64,000 bases of DNA from Azolla caroliniana (taxonomy: Eukaryota; Polypodiophyta), in the NCBI GenBank assembly GCA_043228905.1, contig JBHGNT010000004.1, positions 25,854,001-25,918,000 of the forward strand, in the 5' to 3' direction. Made by a program: the position numbers and the translations under genes. A model generated the notes under the pieces. That model was not told where the DNA came from. It saw only the letters and a list, made by a program, of their open reading frames with translations, and ran no database searches. Position 1 is the first letter of the stretch, and each line of letters begins with the position of its first letter. Shown in pieces: positions 58,801 to 64,000 of this stretch.

Positions 58801-61152
58801 TGTGATTAAGAGCTTCAATCTTGCCATGAACATACGAGCACTCATGCTTTTTAGCATTAGAATCACATCACCAGCAGACAAATCCATGTCAGTGGCATAA
58901 AAATCACATACAATGAAGTGAGTAAGAGGGTTCTCCAATGCGTTCTTACCTCCACATTCCTATTGGCAAGCTTTTCCTCTACTAAAAGCAATTGTTCATT
59001 TGCAGATAAAGCAGCAGCACTTCTAGTTCTCCTCCCTTGAATCAAAGTAGACGCTTGTCCTGATAGCACATCCAATTGTGCCTGTAACCGCTGAATCTGT
59101 TTGTGCAATTCTGCAGCCTCAGATTTCAACGATGAAGTTGCATCCCTGACCAAATATTGTTTGAAAGGGAATAAGGGCACAAATTATAGTCATATGAACT
59201 CATGCAGTGCACTTACATCTGATAAATATGGTAATGTCCATAGATCTACTTAGTGTACTCATTATGCTACATTGGAAGAGCAACATTCTGATGAGATTGC
59301 CCAGCACCACGTAAATGTCAAGGATAATGATCACAGAGGTGAAAGCAATATCAGCTTGTGAATACAAAGAAATTCAAGGGAAAATCCTTTACATCTACCA
59401 TAGGGAAGTAACTTTGTCATACCACAAGCCCAAATTGCCCTTGACTAGATAAGGAAAACACTGGCCAGGATGAGAGATTATGGTACTAGAGAGTTTCCTA
59501 TTATAGGACCATGTTGAATGAAATCAAAATCAAAAGAAGACTTCAACTCACCTAATTTCTTTCACCGATTCTTCTGTACCCAAGACAGCCTCTTGATTAC
59601 TTCGGCGGTTCGAAAATGCTGAGACACTGTGATATGCAAAATCCAGATCATCCCCCTGAATAAAGTTAAAGTATAATCAACAAGTCTACCTACCTTCTTA
59701 TAATTTTAAAACAAATCCATAAATGTTCATAAATGCCAATGAATGTTCTTCCTTTTCTGGAGGTAATGTGTGCTTTTGAATATTACGTTTATGCAAAGAA
59801 TGCAACAAGAAAGCTAACTGATCAGCAACAGACCTTAAGGGTGTATGTATTATAAAATATCAGAGTCCCTAGTAACCTACAACCAGCTAAAATGCAGTTT
59901 GTGAGTAATGTCACGCATATATCGCACCTTTGACTTTTGCTCTGTGCAGGCAGATGTATCATTCATTGCAATCTTCTATAAAGGATGTGCATACTCGGTC
60001 AGCTTACAAAATGATTATCTTGGACCTTTGACTTATGTAAGGAGTTCAGTTATTACTGTATAGAATGAGAACTATACAATATTCTCCATCTAGCTCGACC
60101 CAAGAGCCATTCAATTATGACTAATTTCATGTTCTAGAAGATTCAATAGATGCTTTGTGGAATGACAACTATCCATCAATAGCTAACTATTCACCTAAGT
60201 TTACCCCGTGGTTATTCAATAATCACTGACTTCATGTCCTCATAAGAACATAGTTAGCTTGAATCAACTGACCAGCATCCACACAAATCCTAGCAGATTC
60301 CTCCTGTCTGTTATTTATCTAGAATCCATACATATACAACAAACATTCCTAAGCACCAGTATCAAACATACCTCGAGTAGTTTACCATCCACTAAAAGAT
60401 CTTGGTACCTGTGACAGGAACGAGCTATTTAATACAGTAACTATGGGGTATATAGAGATTTATAAAGAACTGTAAAATGCAACATTAACAATATTAATTA
60501 AGGTCACAGATATTAACTATCAATTTCAAACCATTTAGTTATAGGAAGCTAGTTTAGACACTGTTTAACATATGTCAATAAACAATCTATTTCATAGGCC
60601 CATAGGTCCTATTTCTGAATTCCCTAGGATGTTAAAATATAAACAACTCATGTCTCATCAGACTTAATTTTATTAAGCAACTGGGGTCAAATCTCACAAA
60701 TATCAATGCTTTACTAGAAGCGTCTGTGGAATATAAGGGGGTCCACCAGCTAAGCTATATCCGTCTCCACTCAAATACACAGTCTCTATCAGATGCAACC
60801 TTTCCAGCTGAGCTACATCCATCTCTGCTCATACACACAGTCTCCATCTTCGATAGCCCGTAATGGAGGAGATCATTCAAAGTCTGAAGTTTGGGTCCAT
60901 CTAAGAGATCAGACGTATATAATTTTTTAAGGTGATGTCTTTGGCTGGGTTTCATAAAACATTCTGGCCTCTTAAGAGACCTCAATCTCTCTCTCTCTCT
61001 CTCTCAAATCCTCATCACACACACACACTATATATATATATATCTCCTCTCTCATTCTCAAATATTCATCACGCACCTACACTATCACCTCTCTCTCAAT
61101 TTTTCGATTAGACATACTCTTTCTCTCTAAAATCCTCATTCACACAGACATT

Positions 61153-61201
<49 letters not shown>

Positions 61202-61470
61202 ACGAAAAGTAAGACAGTGAGAGACAGAAAGAGATTTTGGTCCTCTTGTTTTCTTTTTCTTAACTGTAGGGCTTCGGTGGCCGAAAGGACGTTGGAAGGG
61301 CGGAGGTTGGAGCAGAGCCATTGGAGCAGGGGGCGGGTCTCTTCGTACTGGAAAGGCCACTCGAAGCTGTCAGGATCCAGGTCCTGCCATCTCTCCTTCT
61401 CTTTCCCATACCCCACCTCCACCAGAACATCGCACAGCCTCGCACCGCTGCTCATCGCTGCAGCTGCCAT
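49878..61470 (-). CDS. AUG3: AUGMIN subunit 3 (HAUS3-like)
   Basis: AUG3 is a coiled-coil subunit of the eight-part augmin complex, which recruits gamma-tubulin to existing microtubules in spindle, phragmoplast and cortex. Exons on the minus strand: 61470-61265, 60408-60372, 59655-59552, 59145-58950, 57970-57904, 57457-57354, 54558-54474, 53513-53456, 53285-53154, 52933-52864, 52780-52723, 52640-52585, 51107-50955, 50872-50761, 50656-50518, 50440-50365, 50191-50096, 50006-49878. All phases fit and give 625 residues, close to the known length of about 617. Family blocks include [34 protein letters not shown] (exon 1), [11 protein letters not shown] (exon 4), NQWFVKQ (exon 6), [18 protein letters not shown] (exon 7), [17 protein letters not shown] (exon 9), [20 protein letters not shown] (exons 11-12) and [19 protein letters not shown] at the end. 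The ATG at 61470 adds a few Ala before the conserved MSSGARLC. Introns carry a LINE, duplications and SINE heads, but all exons are intact. Confidence 0.95.
53800..54245. repeat. Diverged two-copy repeat in AUG3 intron 7
   Basis: Segments at about 53827-53945 and 54095-54215 share AATGTCC, ATTGT-ACTTT, CCAAATTTGC and a common downstream part (AATGCC..CTAG, TTA(G)GCATGAAAACAAGTTA). Divergence is high, so this is an old duplication of about 270-bp period. Confidence 0.6.
55012..55431. repeat. Tandem duplication in AUG3 intron 6, unit about 220 bp
   Basis: Unit 1 (about 55012-55229) and unit 2 (from about 55230) both contain AAGGAATCATC, AAAGAATTAAATT, AAGTCAGCA and CATCTTGGTGGGAAGGGGGT. A third partial unit (about 57244-57358) follows the LINE and reaches the AUG3 exon 6 donor at 57354. 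Confidence 0.8.
55432..57243 (+). mobile_element. LINE C: reverse-transcriptase relic antisense in AUG3 intron 6
   Basis: FVDF-stop-KSFDTV at about 55641-55672 is the palm A block. [24 protein letters not shown] from 55937 is the catalytic block, and here YADD is intact. [14 protein letters not shown] follows. A 54-bp in-frame tandem duplication lies at 56142-56249. The 3' end has the family signature (TTATTGGCCATTTTGGCCTC, AAAAACGTCAATATATC) and a TTTC tail at about 57229-57243. Unit 2 of the local duplication resumes right after it, with CTCTCC at both junctions. Stops elsewhere make it inactive. Confidence 0.82.
56142..56249 (+). repeat. 54-bp perfect tandem duplication inside LINE C
   Basis: Two identical 54-base units (56142-56195 and 56196-56249), starting TGTTCCTTCACATACC and ending TCTCCTTACGG. 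The length is a multiple of three. Perfect identity means the duplication is recent relative to the stops around it. Confidence 0.95.
60735..60850 (-). mobile_element. Two tRNA-like SINE heads in AUG3 intron 1
   Basis: On the minus strand GGATGTAGCTCAGCTGGAAA (about 60831-60812) and GGATATAGCTTAGCTGGTGG (about 60765-60746) are A-box/D-arm sequences matching the SINE family at 32179-32560. They are spaced by about 66 bp. Bodies and tails are not clear. Confidence 0.5.
60940..61200. repeat. LINE-type 3' tail and (TC)n-rich repeats in AUG3 intron 1
   Basis: TTCTGGCCTCTTAAGAGACC at about 60960 followed by TCAATCTC and (TC)n resembles the LINE 3' signature. Three units of roughly 70 bp containing AATCCTCATCACAC or a variant follow, with (TA)n at about 61028. 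The last (CT)n tract is at 61155-61198, 67 bp from the exon 1 donor. Confidence 0.6.
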
Positions 61471-61830
61471 CAAAGAAAGAGAGACAGACGCGCAGGGACC
61501 AGAAAACACAGAGAGACAGAGACAGAGAGACAGAGAGCGGCTTCTGTGTGTGTGTGTGTGTGTGTGTGTGGGGAATCGAAGCTTCTGAGCGAAGCAAGGC
61601 TTCAAACAGAAAAACAGGAACATCCAAAAATTTAAAGCGTTTCTTTATTTCCTTTAGGCTTGAGCTTTAGGCTTGAGCTTCCTTAACCGTTTGGAGCTCG
61701 GTTTGGGATGGCTCACACTGAACGGATTTGGGCCAACCCGGTTACCGAGCCGGTTAAGGCTTAATCAACTTGGCTAAACCACTTAAGCCGAAACCGAATG
61801 CCTAGCACCGAATTCGTAGACTCCATATAA
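61471..61830 (-). promoter_or_regulatory. AUG3 leader and promoter region
   Basis: The probable 5' leader carries GA-rich repeats and (TG)n at 61543-61570. Further upstream, 61640-61810 has a duplicated TAGGCTTGAGCTT and many GGTTT/CCGGTT/AACCG motifs, similar in style to the region upstream of the TSNAXIP1-like gene. No TATA box could be assigned. Confidence 0.45.
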
Positions 61831-64000
61831 ATAATGTAGACGTGAGAATTTTGTTATGGATGTTAACACTACCACTATAGCTTTTCAAAATTTCTTTAGT
61901 ACAAGTGAAAACCATGGAAACTATAGGAAGTTGTAAATCATAAAACAAGAATGAATAAATCAATCATAAGAGATAAACCTGTTGGGTAAGTATAGGGTGT
62001 GTTAAAAAAATGATCATGCAATGCATTGCTTGATGTGCATGTATACATGCTTCCCCCTTGGAGACATGGTCATGTCATGGTCAATTACTACCCACACAAA
62101 CATGCCCCTCGTGAGAAGCCGTCCTATGTACATGTTGTAAACATTGATATAATCTCAAGCCACACAAAGATTTTTAATTACGCCATAATTTTTAAGAGGA
62201 TTCAACATTGACAGTGTTATATTATTGTTCATGGAATGTTCTCATATGTAATGATAAATTTTCACATGATGATGAGCTTTTTATGGAATGATTATTCCCA
62301 AGCAAATGTGCACGTGTGTGTGTGTGTGTGTGTGTATTATATAAGATTGGGGTGCTTTCCATGGGTGACCATGTGTATGGAAGTGCATATGAATTCTAGG
62401 TATGCATATATTGTGAGATTATTATGTGCAACCTACTCGAAAGTGTGCATATATGTTTTGATTATACTATAAAGTTGTGATTCATTTATAAGATTAAGAA
62501 GGGAAGGACCAAGTTATGGTTGTGATGCAAACGGATATGTGATCGATAATCATACATCCTCTCAAGGTATGACATTGGCATGGTGTCATCGAGCAATTTG
62601 ATTGGATCTTGAAATTAAGTTGATGATGTTTGACGATGCAACTAGTTCCATTCAACAATATTCTTTGTGTTGGAAGATAAAATTTTAGAGGGAACACCCA
62701 TCATGATACCCTTCACGTGCTTGCAAACTTAACACACAAAGTTCCCTTATTTGTTAAATCCCACCATTCGTGCCCAAAAATTGTAAATGTTGAGAGACAT
62801 TCAATTTAAGCGAGTTGAAAGCATCCTCATAACTTGGCATTGTCTTACGACCCCTCCCCCCCCCCCCCCCCCCCCGGAGTAAATTTTAATACTCTTGCAA
62901 TGTGACATGATCATAATCATACACATTGCCAATTTGGCCCTCCTACACAATGGGTGTTGGCCTAATGTTGTTGTTACTAGGGGTGTAAGCTTGATTGTCA
63001 ATGATTGATCATTCAACCTTGCTCTAATACTTGTTGGGATACAAGTTTTTTGAGAGATCAATATTTCTAATCGTGTCCATGCGCTTGACGACAAAGATTC
63101 CATGACTTTGTCTAGTCGTTCACACCCCCAAATCTTAATGTGTTGGGAACCCTAGGTTTAGTGAACTTGTATTAGGCACTATTTTCAACCTTTGGGTTAC
63201 AAAGACTGAAGTTTTAAATCCATATGCTTCGACACCACTAGATAACTCGAGCATTCTCGCATTATAACTTATGCAACATCAAAACTCTTACTTGATACTT
63301 CAAACCATAATGGTTGGTATGTTACAAATCATAAGGTTAAGAACTATACCAACATGTTGATCCATTTATTATTAGGAACTTAGTTTAAAAAAAGATCCCT
63401 TGAGCATATAATCTTGAATCAACCATTTGGCTAGATTAGGTGCGATAAATCATTCATGACTACAATTACTTGTAGCTATGATTAGAAATTATACATTCAA
63501 AACGCGTGTATTTAATTGGTTACTTCCTAATTACACGGTAGTAGAATATATTAGAAGCCAAATTTCTTTGTCGGTGACGATCGGCAACGGTTCGGTTTGG
63601 TTCGAGAGTGTCAAAACTGAACCGTTAAAAATGTTTGAAACTTGAACCGAAAAAAACCATGAAACTGTTTAGAACAAATCCAAACCGATATACCAATAAC
63701 TCGTTAAAACTGTGGTTTCGATTTTCAACTTATGTTTAAATTCAAATTTTAAAATTTTAAAATTTTCATTATTTCAAATTTCAAAATTTCTAGATTTTAA
63801 AGATTTTTCTAAAATGTAAGAATTAGGCTTAAAAATGTTTTTGGGTTTCTCGGCTCGATGGCCGAATGGTGGCTCGTCTTTGACTTCCCTTGGTTGGCTT
63901 GTGTCCATTGATCAACTGATTGACTATTATTCGGTTGATGCATTGTACTCGTCGATTATTGTACTCCCTCCTCAAGCTCGATAATGCAGATGTCATTAGA
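61831..64000. other. Right-hand intergenic region
   Basis: No gene recognised. It contains (GT)n at about 62313-62334, a C run of 20 bases at 62856-62875, and an AACCG-rich stretch at 63585-63720 (CGGTTCGGTTTGGTTCG, then AACCGTTAAAAATG). Open frames are short and without motifs. Confidence 0.5.

Overview
This is nuclear DNA of a land plant, most likely a free-sporing one such as a fern. The base composition is AT-rich, genes are intron-rich with canonical splice sites, and the space between exons is filled with decayed non-LTR retroelements, SINE-like units and microsatellites. The gene content supports this. DEK1 (phytocalpain) is a land-plant/streptophyte membrane protein and AUG3 has the plant form of the augmin subunit. 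A complete tubulin polyglutamylase of the TTLL6/13 type is expected only in plants that still make ciliated sperm. The exact species is inference; cycads or Ginkgo are not excluded, although the introns here are short for a gymnosperm.

Layout. (1) 1-11145, minus strand: the N-terminal half of DEK1 in 19 exons, running off the left edge before the calpain domain. Its 3.4-kb intron 1 holds a three-copy 190-bp tandem repeat and a dead LINE. (2) 11146-36750: a 25-kb gene-poor block with at least six LINE fragments on both strands, short TPRT insertions with readable target-site duplications, a PPR-like pseudogene fragment, tRNA-derived SINEs and many simple repeats. (3) 36751-41222, plus strand: the TTLL polyglutamylase, 7 exons, 841 codons. 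(4) 42827-47424, minus strand: a coiled-coil protein that I place tentatively in the TSNAXIP1-like family, 9 exons. (5) 49878-61470, minus strand: AUG3/HAUS3, 18 exons, 625 codons, with a LINE, duplicated units and SINE heads in its introns. (6) 61471-64000: the AUG3 upstream region, otherwise without a recognisable gene.

Three adjacent genes in 25 kb all concern microtubules. TTLL modifies tubulin tails, the TSNAXIP1-like protein belongs (if the call is right) to a family linked to sperm and cilia, and AUG3 is part of the augmin complex that brings gamma-tubulin to existing microtubules. Whether this is more than chance adjacency is inference. Exon models were built by hand from reading frame, splice consensus, phase and recalled family sequence; they are internally consistent in phase but have not been checked against transcripts. 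No CRISPR array, rRNA gene or intact tRNA gene was seen. No new multi-gene system is evident; the most unusual items are the intron and repeat architectures listed as findings.
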